Assembly (NCBI RefSeq): GCF_022965805.1
Contig: NC_133103.1
Coordinates: 48,305,693 to 48,369,692 of the forward strand
Direction of reading: 5' to 3'
Origin: Primulina eburnea
Taxonomy: Eukaryota > Streptophyta > Magnoliopsida > Lamiales > Gesneriaceae
DNA length: 64,000 nucleotides
Part shown: positions 31,901 through 43,345 of the stretch, one piece after another
Layout: the number at the start of each line of letters is the position of its first letter
Numbering within the stretch: the first letter of the stretch is position 1
The notes under the pieces: model-generated
Database searches by the model: none
Seen by the model: only the letters and a program-made list of their open reading frames with translations
What the model was told of the DNA's origin: nothing
Position numbers and translations under genes: made by a program

Positions 31901-33612
31901 CGCATTTGGGATGCACCGAATATGAGAATCTTGATTTTCTTTATTATAGCCGCAACATCCGGCTTTTCACTTTCGAAGATTGCTCTGTTCCTAGCATTCC
32001 AAACATGATAAACCGTACCTGCGAGAGCCATACATCTCATTGTGTTAAGGACAGAATTCCCACGGTATGCCTCTCGAAAAGCTCTAAGAACAGCAGCGGC
32101 TAATCCCATTTGTTTCTTCATATCCAACCAATTGCGGACTTCATCCCATATGTTCTTCGAAATGCTGCAAGAGAAAAATAAATGTGCATTGGATTAAACG
32201 CACAAGAGTCATCTCGAAGAGGACCAAGTCTATCCCGAGTGAGCAGCTTGGTGTGTGCAAATAGCCATAGAATAAACCCGTGCTTTGGCAAAATGAATGT
32301 CTTGGATATTAGAGATTTTCATTGCCATCTTCCAACTTTTTGGGCAAAGAAATCATAAACATTCTTGAGACCCGTCGTTTTGCCAAATCAACTGCTCAAA
32401 CACATTATAGCCCCATCAATCGAGCCCAACACACCTATCAACGTGTCTTGAATACCAATGATCTGTTTAATTAAAGGTGATTCCTCTTTATGCCACTCTC
32501 AATGCCACACGTTACCATATTTACCATAGGCGTGATTCACCCATTTAATCCACCGATTGTCTTTCTTCAAGTGAATCTTCCAAAGTGTTCCAAGCATGTA
32601 AGTTTTTCAGCCCCCAACCACCATCTTCAATTGGTTTGCGCAATGATTCCCAAGCAATAGGAGGGCGTTTACTTGGCCATACAAATTTTCTGCATAATGA
32701 ATAAATAATATCCAAAATATTAGCGGGGATAGGGAGGATGCTGGATGGATAATACTTTCGTGACGGCCGACATAGATTCGCCCACTATTGCTATCGACAT
32801 AGATTTCCTGAGACTCGCCCACTATTACTACGAAAAAAACCTTGCACATTTCCTTATCTGCTATTAGTAAAGTAAGCAACTTCCTTCAGTTCATGTCGGG
32901 TTCTGTATATAGATATATATTTTTCAAATCCAATTATAACCACTTCGTTTGAGCTCTTTCTAAAAAAACTTTTCTAAATTATACCAATGTCATTCCACTT
33001 TCATTTCACTTACTTTACGTAAACTATCGTCCTTTCGGGTTAAGTTAGTGTTCAATGAACCTCACTTAGAAAATTCCTTACAACAAAATTTCTAGAATGT
33101 GGTTGTTGGAGAGCGCTTCGCATCACGTCAATCTTGTCCCTGGACAAAAAATATTTATTCATAGTGGAATTTGTGCGACATTAAAAAGAGTGCGAATAGT
33201 ATTTCAATTTATCCACTTTGTACTGATAAATTTTTCAAATTCTCAGAGATTTCCAAGATTCAAGCAGCAAAATCTTGAGCAAAACAAGCATATATACAAC
33301 CGCATTTGCGAAATGGCAGACAGAAAAGGATGCACCGCCGCTCAACTAGCACTAGCATGGGTCCTCCAACGAGGGGAGGATGTTTGCCCCATACCCGGCA
33401 CAACCAAGATTGACAACTTCGACCAGAATATTGGAGCACTGATGGTGAGCTTGACATCGGCTGACAAGGCCGAGCTCGAGTCTTACGCCACCGGCGATAT
33501 CGTTAAAGGTGACAGGCATGCCTTCATGTCACAAACTTGGATGAATTCGGAGACACCTCCATTACCACTGTGGACATCAATGGAAGGGTCTTCAGCAGAG
33601 GCTTTGGCCTGA
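28932..33612 (+). CDS. Aldo-keto reductase, auxin-induced PCNT115 type
   Basis: NADPH-dependent aldo-keto reductase of the plant PCNT115/IN2-2-like group, predicted cytosolic, reducing aldehydes or ketones; the substrate cannot be read from sequence. I place five coding exons: 28932-29168, 30659-30856, 31000-31172, 31546-31648 and 33247-33612. All introns have GT-AG ends and phases that join in frame, giving about 358 residues, close to the family's usual 340-350. The catalytic tetrad is visible: Asp63 and Tyr68 (FFDTSDFYG), Lys93 (VATKFG) and His134 (YYVHRID). The C-terminal half has [25 protein letters not shown] and [14 protein letters not shown]. Translation may start at Met1, 5, 7 or 9; the first is chosen as the longest. 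Intron 1 holds MITE copy 4 and intron 4 an antisense LINE fragment. The gene is convergent with the OBAP gene, 422 bp away. Confidence 0.9.
29241..29420 (+). mobile_element. MITE family M1, copy 4 (in AKR intron 1)
   Basis: GAGTGAATCTCATGTGAGAT to CGTCTAACACAAGTTTTTG with the family core. It lies about 70 bp after the exon 1 donor site. Confidence 0.85.
31700..32760 (-). mobile_element. LINE fragment, antisense in AKR intron 4
   Basis: The minus strand encodes the end of a plant L1-type non-LTR polyprotein: [18 protein letters not shown] and [11 protein letters not shown] (about 32600-32705), then [20 protein letters not shown] (about 32215-32285) of the zf-RVT domain, then [14 protein letters not shown] and [14 protein letters not shown] (about 31950-32145). 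Frameshifts and stops separate these parts. T runs near 31707-31720 on the plus strand would be the minus-strand poly-A tail. The 5' end is truncated and no clear target duplication was identified, so limits are approximate. Confidence 0.8.
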
Positions 33613-34034
33613 TTCCCTGCGTCCTGGCGAGGCGAAAAAGTGATGTTTTGCACCAGTTTTCAGTTGAACTCGTGGATAACCAATAATTTTACTTGGCGGT
33701 AAAGTCATAGATTTTTCAAGGTAGAGTTCTTGAATCCGAATCTTATGATGTGAGCCAAGCGGAATATGTTTTCAGCAAGGTTTATTTCGTGTGTAATGTT
33801 TATGAAACCATCGAGTTTAGCAAAGTTCTGTTGTTATTTGTATTGGAATTATATACCCTGGAAATATAGTGCATTTACAGAAGTTCGTTTCTTTTCATAT
33901 GCAAGCATATACACTCGTACGTTAATGACAAGTGATACTTCTTCATATGCGCCCTGTCGAGCAACCTATATACATGCCCAGGAACAAAACAACAGGGAGT
34001 CGAACACAGAAGTACCAAGCACAGCTATGTAAAA
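33613..34034. other. Convergent intergenic, 3' UTRs
   Basis: 422 bp between the stop codons of the AKR and OBAP genes. It presumably contains both 3' UTRs; no separate gene is seen. Confidence 0.6.
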
Positions 34035-35538
34035 TCAGACGAAGACCCTAGCTGTTGATCGAGTCGCCGGATTGCAATCGACCTCCTTGAGCACCGTCCG
34101 AAGCCCTTGTCCACCCCCATTCGCCATCGGATCTATCCCGCCAGCAGGGCCCTCCATGTACGCCCGATTCTCCCTCTCTTTTGCGAATGAAACGTTGTAG
34201 CGCTTCTCGACATCTGCATCGGACATAGTATTAACCTCTCAGAATAATCAAATTGTGCAACACAAACAATGTGCATCTAATTAGTATAGAGTTAAGTTCA
34301 CAGACACCATCCATCGGGTATGTCTCCACCTAGGAATGTTGTTCAATACGAATTGGAAGCTCACCGTTTGTATCCTACTAACTTATTTCCAAGGCCTAAT
34401 GGCACCAGAAAAAAACGCAATTCTTCTCATTTGATGGGGAGAAATTCCTTTAATATCACTTTGAACTGAATCTTAATAAAGATTCCACGAAAGAACTGGC
34501 GGAATTGCAATCGAAATCGGATAGCTAATCTTGTTCTAAACTGATAAATCGAAACAATACAATACCTTGGGCAAGGTTGTCATTAAGCTGGCCATCGCTA
34601 GTGAAAGCCATCATAATTTGTGGGATCCCAAGAGGCAGATCGTCGCCTCTATCCACCTGCCAAAAGTGGATCACCTTCCCATAAGTCTTGCACACGTTTT
34701 CGAGATCCTGCCGCTGTACCGGCCCGGGGACGGTGGGCAAGAAAAGCAAGCCACTCTTGACCTCGTACTCGTGGGAGTGCCAGAGCCTCTTCTCTTCCTC
34801 GGGTAAAGTCGAGAACAGATCCTTCGACACGACGTACTCGAGCCCGATCAGACGTGCATTGTCGCCTTCCCCGTCGTATATCAAACACTGCCTGAATTCC
34901 TCGTTCTGGTGCCCACAGAAATGGTGCGCCTCCACTTGTCGAGTCATGTCGTGCGCGTAGAAATGAAATCTAAATACTCAAGATTACGAGTTAAATGGCC
35001 ACAATCAAATTCTTGACATAGAATACTTTCGTGAACAATTTGTTTTCATGTTATCTCAAGCGGATCAAACTTTATGAATATTTTTCTAAAGGGGTCCAAG
35101 AAAATGTTAAACACTGAATCAAATTTGATATTGGACGAAATTCAACCATGCAAGAACTATACAAGTACTATCCCAAATCCTGAAAATGGTACAAGTTTAA
35201 TCAAAATGCCTCGTATTGAACAAATTCTGCCTAAGATTTCATATTCCAACATCCCACTAATCCATATTTCATTTTAAAATCAAGTTTCTTCTCATCTTAC
35301 CTATAATCATAAACGGTTTAATTTGTTTTAAGAACATTTTACTGTAAAATTCACCCAATAGAAGAGATTTAACTACAAGGATTTAAGTAAAAGGGAGTTA
35401 CGCGCAGAGGTGCTGATGGATCTTGTTGACAGGGCCAAAACCTTGAATGGCGGCGGTGGCCTTCTCAAGAAGGGCGGTTGAAGTCTGCGTTGGCTCGCCG
35501 GGGACTTCGGGATGAGTCGGAATGTTCACTCCTTCCAT
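34035..35538 (-). CDS. OBAP1: Oil body-associated protein 1 type (DUF1264)
   Basis: A seed oil-body-associated protein of the OBAP family, known to contribute to lipid droplet stability in plants. Three coding exons on the minus strand: 35538-35402, 34969-34566 and 34237-34035. GT-AG introns join in frame to about 247 residues, the family's usual length. Visible conserved blocks are [10 protein letters not shown] and NKIHQHLCA (exon 1), [17 protein letters not shown] and [19 protein letters not shown], then [12 protein letters not shown] and [19 protein letters not shown] (exon 2), and [16 protein letters not shown] (exon 3). The start is the first Met before the conserved N-terminal block. 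Its promoter side faces a cluster of five MITEs. No signal peptide is apparent. Confidence 0.92.
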
Positions 35539-35883
35539 GGCTACAGTAGCTTAATCAACTGTATTCTGCGACCCGATATCAAGATTATTTCTTTCCCTGT
35601 AAAATTTCTTGATCTTTGTTTTACTTTCTTGATCTTTAAGATTTATATACGATTTTCGAAGATTGATAAATTCATGCAGACTGACGCGTGGGGACACATG
35701 GCGGATGGAATCCCGAGTTAGGCTAATTAGGTGTTTCGTCTGGGATGACTCTACGAGAGAGTGTTTGTATAAAATAGATTTCGTTTTTTTCTTCCTTTTT
35801 GGAAATATAGATGTTTTTGTGATTTAGTACAAAATATAATTTTTTTACATGAAAAAATTTAATTCTCATCTCAAACTTTAAAT
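35539..35883. other. OBAP upstream region
   Basis: 345 bp before the first MITE of the cluster. No core promoter element could be assigned firmly. Confidence 0.45.
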
Positions 35884-36053
35884 CTTGAGACGGTCTCACG
35901 AATCTTTATCTGTGAGACGGGTCAACTATAGTGTATTCACAATAAAAAGTAATACTCTTAGCATAAAAAATAATAATTTTTCATGGAAGACCTAAATAAG
36001 AGATCTGTTTAACAAAATACGATATGTATGACCGTCTCACATAAGTTTATGCC
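35884..36053 (+). mobile_element. MITE family M1, copy 5
   Basis: Starts near TTGAGACGGTCTCACG; contains AGTAATACTCTTAGCATAAA; ends GACCGTCTCACATAAGTTT. Confidence 0.82.
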
Positions 36054-36106
36054 CAAAATGTTGAGTGTCGGCTTTACTTGTTCATTAAATAAATTAATAA
36101 GTTTAT

Positions 36107-36250
36107 TATGAAACAGTCTCAAATATCTTTACTCGTGAAATAAATCAATTATGTTCATTAAGTAATATTTTTTACATAAAAAATAATATATTTTTACAGA
36201 TAACTCAAATAAATATTTGTTTCATAAAATTAACTCATAAGAATATCTTT
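36107..36250 (+). mobile_element. MITE family M1, copy 6 (highly degenerate)
   Basis: Keeps the order GAAACAGTCTCA, AAGTAATATTTTT, AACTCAAATAAATATTTGT. It is recognisable only by alignment to neighbouring copies. Confidence 0.5.
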
Positions 36251-36254
36251 TTAT

Positions 36255-36440
36255 GAGTGGGTCTCATGTGACACCGTCTAACGGGTCCTAATATGTGAGA
36301 CCCGTAAGACGGGTCAACCCTACCCATATTCACAATAAAAAGTAGTACTCTTAGCATTACAAATTATATTTTCATAGATGACCCAAATAAGATATCCGTC
36401 TTACAAATACGATACGTGAGACCGTCTCACACAAGTTTTG
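36255..36440 (+). mobile_element. MITE family M1, copy 7
   Basis: GAGTGGGTCTCATGTGACAC to GACCGTCTCACACAAGTTTT. An 8-bp duplicated stretch near GACCCGTAAGACGG lengthens its left part. Confidence 0.85.
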
Positions 36441-36983
36441 TCTCTTTTTATGTGAATAGTAAGAGGATTTTAATTAATTATTGTGAAATAACAAAATTAG
36501 GCGGAAATGGAACGGGCTGTTGCACGTGGATCATTTACAATTGGATGGCCCTTGTGTTTTTTAAAAAACAAGTTTAAAAAATTATTTTTAAGATAAATTT
36601 AATATTCACAACTTTGGGTCTTTGGAACCGAATCAATTTAGACGATCAATGTTTTAATTGATTTTAAAATTAATCAAACCGTAAAAATTAGTATGATTCG
36701 AAATTTAGATAAAAATAAAAAATAAAATAAATCAAATCAAACATATCCAAATCGATAAAATTAATATACAAGATTGATTACATGATAAATTTTGTTTGTT
36801 TAGTTTGATTTTATTAGAAATTTGAATATTTTATTTGATTTTTATTTGGATTCTATCATTAGGTAAGCTTTGTGACAATCCAATTAGATTGATAATTTAT
36901 TTATTACAAATTTATCCTAAATAAACATAATTACAATCTTAAAGAAGTAATATATATTTTTATATAAATGTACAAATTATATA
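36441..36983. other. AT-rich intergenic, no gene seen
   Basis: No feature beyond simple AT-rich sequence. Confidence 0.55.
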
Positions 36984-37162
36984 GAGTGAGTCTCATGTTA
37001 GACCGTCTCACGGATCTATTCTGTGAGACGGGTCAACCCTACCTATATTCACAATAAAAATTAAAACTTTTAGCATAAAAAATAATACTTTTTCATAGAT
37101 GACCCAAATAAGAGATTTGTCTCACAAATATGACCCGTGAGACCGTCTCACACAAGTTTTTG
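36984..37162 (+). mobile_element. MITE family M1, copy 8
   Basis: GAGTGAGTCTCATGTTAGAC to GACCGTCTCACACAAGTTTT with the family core. Confidence 0.85.
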
Positions 37163-37267
37163 CCAATTATATAATCTCCATAAGTATTTAATGTATGATT
37201 TTTACTTATAATCACTGCGTCCATAATCAAATAAAATGTTTATTCAACTTCTATCAAGTGTTAGAAT

Positions 37268-37443
37268 ATGTCTCTTGTAAGAGAATCTCACGGATCTTTA
37301 TCTGTGAGACGGGTCAATCCTAACGATATTCACAATAAAAAGTAATACTCTTAGCATAAAAAGTAATATTTTTCCATGGATGATCCAAATAGGAGGTCCG
37401 TCTCATAAAAGTGATCCGTGAGACCGTCTCACGAGAGTTTTTG
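37268..37443 (+). mobile_element. MITE family M1, copy 9
   Basis: Starts ATGTCTCTTGTAAGAGAATC, keeps GTGAGACGGGTCAATCC and the TAATACTCTTAGCATAAA core, and ends GACCGTCTCACGAGAGTTTT. Confidence 0.82.
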
Positions 37444-37729
37444 GGCAGGTTGTTAATTGCCGCCTTTCTCAAATTACAATATATTGTACATTAATTTACT
37501 ATAAACTTAAATAGTTAAAAATTAGTCATTCAAATCAGACCAAACTGCATAGAATTCATGGTTTTGGTTTGGTTGAGTAATAAAAGAAAATGGTTGGTTC
37601 AAAATTTATCTAACAAGCGAATCAAAACATAATTGAACATCCCTAGTCAAAACGTTAAATTATTCATTCATTTTGGTATTTTAAAGAGCATTAATATTCC
37701 ATAACATTTTACTAAGTAGAAGATTTTAA

Positions 37730-37960
37730 AAGTCGTTATAATTTTGGTAAGGGTTCGAGTCTCGGCTCCTTTTTTATGGTGACTGCTCCAGCCAACCTCT
37801 CTACTGGGTATATGCTGTCGGTGCATAACCCTGATTTACCTCTCTTCTGGGTATCTGCTGTCCGGTGCATACCCTGATCTACCTCGCTTTACGCCGGGAC
37901 TTGGGGCGGCTCTGTGTGGGGCCAGCGGGGTGGGGTTCACCCTCAAACAAAAGGTTTCCA
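37730..37960 (+). mobile_element. SINE-like candidate with internal tandem repeat
   Basis: GGGTTCGAGTCTCGGCTCC (from about 37749) resembles a tRNA B box. It is followed by two copies (about 37796-37842 and 37840-37885) of a roughly 45-bp unit containing CTCT-CTGGGTAT-TGCTGTC and GGTGCATA-CCCTGAT. A GC-rich segment with GGGACTTGGGGCGG and GGGGTGGGGTTCACCC comes next. No A box or clear tail was found, so SINE identity is tentative. Confidence 0.35.
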
Positions 37961-38336
37961 TTTTTTTTATTACTTTTTTGCAATTTTAGAAATCTATTAT
38001 ATCACAGCCATGGACTAGAAAGAAAAGATACAGGAAAAGAACTAATTTTCCTTGATGATGCAGATAGGAAAGAAAATGGATGAGGAAACATGTGTTGAGT
38101 ACTAATGTGCATAAAATGGTGAAAAAATCCAAATAATATATATTTCTCTCTGTGTAGGAAACTCATTAGTCTTCAGTAATAAGATTTCTATGCTAAACTC
38201 ACCATTATTTGCAGAAAAAAACAACATATTGGAAAGAGAAGTAAATTTATTGTTCACTCCTTGCATGAAACAGACAGGGGAAAGGGTTGCCAGCCCCACT
38301 TATTGGTATTCTGCTACTTCTTTCAAAGAAGCTGCT
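37961..38336. other. OXP1 3' flank
   Basis: Probable 3' UTR region of the minus-strand OXP1 gene; nothing else is supported. Confidence 0.5.
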
Positions 38337-41300
38337 TCAGAATGAGCCCCAACCACCACCACCAGGAGTTAAAATCTGGAGAATTTCCCCAGCTTGGACC
38401 TCAACTGTGTTTTTGCCTCCAAGAAAAACCTTCCGCTTGTCTTTCGTGATAAGATAATTTGCCCCACGAGCTCCATCTTTCCCTCCTTTTAGTCCCCTCG
38501 GGGCATGTACACGTCTTTCTGAAAGAATGCTGACAACAACGGGGCGTCGGAATTCTATCTCCCGAACAATTCCATCACCTCCTCGATGAAATCCTGTACC
38601 ACCACTACCCTCTCTCAATCCAAATCTATGAAGCAGAACTGGATACCTTTGCTCGAAAATCTCGGGATCAGTCATACGAGTGTTAGTCATGTGGCACTGG
38701 ACTCCACTAGTACCGTCCCAGGTTGGACCAGCCCCGCATCCACCACCGATTGTCTCGTAGTAGCCAAAAGTATTGTCTCCAAAGGTTAAGTTATTCATGC
38801 AACCCTGAGAGCAAGCACAAGCTTGAAAGGCAGCAAGAATCACATCAGTTATCCTCTGAGAAGTTAATACGTTACCTCCGACAACTGCTGCCTTGTCACT
38901 TGGCGATAGAAAAGAACCAGGAGGAATGTATATCTTTACAGGAGCTAAGCACCCTTGATTAAGAGGGATATCGACATCCACCAAACTGCGTAGACAGTAA
39001 ATGACAGCTGCAGCTGTTACTGCCTCTGGAGCATTCCAATTTCCATAAACTTCTGGGCTCGTCCCAGAGAAATCAAAAATTGCTTCTCCTTTCTTGGGAT
39101 CAATCGTGAGTTTCAAATGTATGACAGATCCATCATCCATTAAATCCTCTTCTTCAATGACCACTGAATCACCATCTTGAACCTTGGCCGAGTTGGAGGA
39201 AACTCTAGCCGCGACAGACTTGAGCATTTCTCTGACCGCTCCTTCTGCATTAACCTGCACGTGGTTCATGTAAGACTGGACAGTCTCCAAACCATATTGC
39301 TGGATAAGCTCCTTAATAAGAGAAATCCCTCTTTGATTCGCAGCTACTTGCGCATGGAGATCTGATAGATTATCTTGAAGCCTTCTTGTTCCTGGGATAT
39401 TATGTGCCGATTCACCAGAAGATGGAGATAGGAGAAGTTTACTGATCCCCTCTTCTTGAAAGCGTCCCTTTTCAACAAGCTTGAATGCTTTTATTGCAGC
39501 TCCTTCTTCCCATATCGATTTCGAGAATGGTGGCATGCTTCCTGGTGTAATCCCTCCAATTTCAGCATGGTGCCCTCTACTTGCAACAAAAAATACGAGC
39601 TTTCCCTTATCAAATACAGGTGTAACGACAGTTATATCTGGCAAATGGCTACCACCAGCACAAGGGTGATTGGTAACCAAAACATCTCCTTCATTTAAAT
39701 TGTTGCCCCAGTACTTCAGCTGCCACTTGACTGTGCTGGACATAGCTCCTAAGTGAACAGGAACATGAGGAGCATTTGCTACTAGTCCACTATCAGGACC
39801 AAATAGGGCACAAGAAAAATCCAGTCTTTCTTTAATATTAGTTGATATCGAAGTTCTCTGCAGGGTGCGCCCCATTTGTTCAGCTATTCCCATGAATCTA
39901 TGATTGAAGATTGAGAGTTGGACAACATCGGCTACGTCTTTCTCTACTTCCAAAACATTATAAACCGACTCAATTTGAACCTTGATGTTACCGTATTCAG
40001 TGATAACAGCTTTGCAACCCGGTTCAACAATCACAGTGCTATTACCGTTCATGATTATTGCAGGACCAGGAATAACATGGCCAAATGCCAGGTCTTCCAG
40101 CCTGAATAGAGGTGTATTGTGCCAACCCTTACCAAAGTAAACCTTGTGGTAACTTTCTATTTTTGCGGCCCCAGAAGCAGGCTGTAGAGATTGGAGTTTA
40201 AGTATGTTAGTAACTCCAATACCACGAACTCTCACATCACATATCAGGATATTTCTGTTTTCAAGTTTAAATCCATATTCTTGTTGAAATAACTTCACAA
40301 ATTCAACGGCATAATCTCCTCTAGAGCCATCTTCCTTTAACGGGCTTTTCACCATAATAGCAGTGTCTGTTCCCTCATATCTTAGATTTAAATATGTTTC
40401 GGTAGTGATATTTTCCTCTCTAAACCCTTGCATTTTCAGATTCTCTTTTACATGCTTCAACAGAGTTGCTTCTCTGTCAGACACCACTAACACCGACTCG
40501 GGACCATAAACAGCAGAATATGGCTCCTGTGCTTCTTCCACAACATCTGCCATTCCCATACCATATGCACTTAAAATCCCACAAAATCTGTGAATTAGTA
40601 CCTCTTTCATGCCCAATGATCTAGCAATAGCACAGGCATGCTGAGGGCCAGCACCTCCAAAGCACGCAAGCGCATGGTTCCTTGTCTCATGGCCCTTCAT
40701 TTCAGTTAATTGTCGAATAGGACGACACATGGTCTCATTGGCAACATTTATACATCCCTGGGCGATTTCTTCTACTGTCATATCTGTTGCTCCAGGATCT
40801 TGGCTCTTTCTGTAGGCATTGATTTGCTTTGCAAGTTTCTCAAATTCACATATAGTTGCATTGAGGTCCAGTGGCTGATCCTCATTCGGGCCAAATATTG
40901 ATGGGAAGTAATCAGGAATTACATATCCCAGGACAAGATTTGCATCAGTGACCGCCAGTTCCCCTCCCTTACGATAGCAAACTGGGCCTGGATGGGCGCC
41001 TACTGATTCTGGTCCCACCCTGAAAGCTCCAAATTGGAATTTTAACTTCGATCCACCGCCAGCAGCAACGGTGTTTATCTCTAGCTGAGGTGCTTGAATT
41101 ATTACACCTGCCAGTTGGGTTTCTATAACTTGTTCGTAGCTTCCAGCATACCGGCTCACATCAGTAGATGTACCACCCATATCAAAACCAATAAGGGGCT
41201 TATCTGTTTCAATCCCGAAAAGGGTTTGTGAGTATCCAACAACCCCACCTGCAGGACCAGATAAAACGGCTTTGTGACCTGAAAATCTACTTTCTGGGGC

Positions 41301-42143
41301 CAGTCCACCATCTGATTGCATGAACAAGACATTCAGTTTTTCTTGACCTTCATCAAACTTTGAAATAAACCCAGACAAATATTCTTTAATAACTGGAGTC
41401 AGGTATGCGTCCACACATGCTGTGAAACCCCGAGGAACAGCTCGAACCATCGGAGTCAAAGCAGATGACAGTGAAACATGCCTGAACCCCAAACTCATCG
41501 CCAACTTTTCGACCAATATTTCATGGTGTGGATAAGTGTAAGAATGCATCAACACTACAGCTAAGCAGCTAACACCTCTCTCCAGTAGACCTTTAAGCAA
41601 AGGCTTGACAACTTCCTCATCAGGGGGCTTCACAACCCTGACAAGCTCACCAGAAACACCCTGAACAATTGATCCAGAAGAATCCGATTTTACTTTCTCC
41701 TCATCAAGAACAAGCTCAACTCTCTCATCAATTTCTAAAACTTCTTCATATAGATTTGATGGTTTTGATACAGTCAGATCGAAGATACTTGGCCTGGCCT
41801 GGTTGCCAATCTGCAGAAGATCCCTGAATCCCCGGGTCACACAGAGTGCAATTCTTTCCCCTTTCCTCTCTAATAAAGCATTTGTTGCCACAGTTGTTCC
41901 CATCCTTATCCATTCAATATTATCTGTGGGGACTTTAGCACTTCGAGGTATTTTTTCTCCAGTAAAATCTTCAAGAATCCTCCTAATTCCTTCTACCGGA
42001 GCATCATCATAGTTAGCTGGATCCACAGATAACAGCTTCATGACTCGTCCCTCAGATAGACCAGGAATTTCAGCATAGACATCAGTGAACGTGCCTCCTC
42101 TGTCAATGCAAAATCTAAGCTTTCTTTCATCAATGCTTCCCAT
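38337..42143 (-). CDS. OXP1: 5-oxoprolinase (ATP-hydrolysing)
   Basis: Converts 5-oxoproline to glutamate with ATP hydrolysis in cytosolic glutathione breakdown. It is one uninterrupted 1268-residue coding exon, matching the family's usual length of about 1260-1290. The N-terminal hydantoinase A part has the phosphate-binding loops DRGGTFTDV (residues 14-22) and DMGGTSTDV (321-329), with SGPAGGVVG (295-303) between them. The hydantoinase B part covers roughly residues 740-1260 with NHRFMGIAEQMGRTLQRTS, CSALFGPDSG-like and NHPCAGGSHLPDIT blocks, and ends in the typical Gly-rich GGGGWGSF. The start codon is the first Met before KLRFCIDRGG. No frame damage is seen. Expression probably uses an upstream non-coding exon near 44.7 kb. 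Confidence 0.97.
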   Translation of the reverse strand: MGSIDERKLRFCIDRGGTFTDVYAEIPGLSEGRVMKLLSVDPANYDDAPVEGIRRILEDFTGEKIPRSAKVPTDNIEWIRMGTTVATNALLERKGERIALCVTRGFRDLLQIGNQARPSIFDLTVSKPSNLYEEVLEIDERVELVLDEEKVKSDSSGSIVQGVSGELVRVVKPPDEEVVKPLLKGLLERGVSCLAVVLMHSYTYPHHEILVEKLAMSLGFRHVSLSSALTPMVRAVPRGFTACVDAYLTPVIKEYLSGFISKFDEGQEKLNVLFMQSDGGLAPESRFSGHKAVLSGPAGGVVGYSQTLFGIETDKPLIGFDMGGTSTDVSRYAGSYEQVIETQLAGVIIQAPQLEINTVAAGGGSKLKFQFGAFRVGPESVGAHPGPVCYRKGGELAVTDANLVLGYVIPDYFPSIFGPNEDQPLDLNATICEFEKLAKQINAYRKSQDPGATDMTVEEIAQGCINVANETMCRPIRQLTEMKGHETRNHALACFGGAGPQHACAIARSLGMKEVLIHRFCGILSAYGMGMADVVEEAQEPYSAVYGPESVLVVSDREATLLKHVKENLKMQGFREENITTETYLNLRYEGTDTAIMVKSPLKEDGSRGDYAVEFVKLFQQEYGFKLENRNILICDVRVRGIGVTNILKLQSLQPASGAAKIESYHKVYFGKGWHNTPLFRLEDLAFGHVIPGPAIIMNGNSTVIVEPGCKAVITEYGNIKVQIESVYNVLEVEKDVADVVQLSIFNHRFMGIAEQMGRTLQRTSISTNIKERLDFSCALFGPDSGLVANAPHVPVHLGAMSSTVKWQLKYWGNNLNEGDVLVTNHPCAGGSHLPDITVVTPVFDKGKLVFFVASRGHHAEIGGITPGSMPPFSKSIWEEGAAIKAFKLVEKGRFQEEGISKLLLSPSSGESAHNIPGTRRLQDNLSDLHAQVAANQRGISLIKELIQQYGLETVQSYMNHVQVNAEGAVREMLKSVAARVSSNSAKVQDGDSVVIEEEDLMDDGSVIHLKLTIDPKKGEAIFDFSGTSPEVYGNWNAPEAVTAAAVIYCLRSLVDVDIPLNQGCLAPVKIYIPPGSFLSPSDKAAVVGGNVLTSQRITDVILAAFQACACSQGCMNNLTFGDNTFGYYETIGGGCGAGPTWDGTSGVQCHMTNTRMTDPEIFEQRYPVLLHRFGLREGSGGTGFHRGGDGIVREIEFRRPVVVSILSERRVHAPRGLKGGKDGARGANYLITKDKRKVFLGGKNTVEVQAGEILQILTPGGGGWGSF

Positions 42144-43345
42144 TAGTTTTCACCTAAGCTTGTAATCAAGCACCAAATGTTGCTTGCAAAACTAATTCAT
42201 ATATATCACAGGAAGAATTTCGAATATTGAAACCTGTCAAAATAGTGCAATAAGAAATTATGAAAAAATAAACAAGAAAAAGTAACACGCGTTTAAAAGC
42301 CTATCTTATGTAGCAAACACGAGTACATCGAAGTGTGAATCTTGTTGAGAAACAAAGCAGTGATAAAGTGAAATAAATTAAAGAAACTATGAGGCACAAC
42401 GCAAATTTAATAATACTGCATCAAAATGATTCAGGCATAAGAATTGCATAAGCAGGGAAACATTGGGTCCATCAATTGCTTATGGAGTATCAAGCTCAGA
42501 ACATTTCTACAATTCGAATATATTATTTATTTCATTGCCTTCCATCAATTTGAACAGAAAAGAAATGACAAAGCTGCGACAACAAGATTAGTTCAAAAAG
42601 ATTGGAATACATACTTTCTCACATACTAGTTTCTGCTCATGAAACATATCAAGGAATCAGGAACTTGTTATCATATAACATGTTTCGTAATTTTAACTGA
42701 TTCCATCAACCTCTACACCAAGCTATGTTATTTCAAAACGATAAAGAAAATAAATGGTTGCTGGTGTTATGCTAGATATTTTTGAGACGCTATGGCAGTA
42801 CAAGAAGATTAAATGGAATTACTCTACTTTTAATCACCTATTTAAACATACAAGCGTCAAATCCTTGTCCCTCAAGCTCCGTATGTTTTAGTTCAAAAGA
42901 AAATCCTCCAATTACTACTTACAGTTACAGATCCTCAGCCCTGTAACAATCTCAAGAAGATCTACACAAAAACCTTTAATGATAGTCAAGTAGCCAAAAG
43001 TAGGACAACTCATCAAATCTCATCAGCACAAATGAAATGAATAAATAGTAATCTTCCTCAAAACCCAAAATTTATAAGCATAAACTTATTGTTGAAAGGT
43101 TACGTGTTGTATTCATCAGTGTTGTATTCATCAATGGGCATAACTCTTTCATTAAAGTAGCCAAGGCTGTCTTGGTGAAACACAAAGCCAAAATTTAGAA
43201 TATGAAAATAGAAAAAATTAAAGGCAGAGCATACAACCTGAAAATTTCAAAACAGCATTTTATAGGAAGAAAAAAAACAGAGCGTAGATTCAGATCGGTC
43301 GTAATGCTTTCCATAACATAATGAACTCCCTCATCAAATTGTTCT

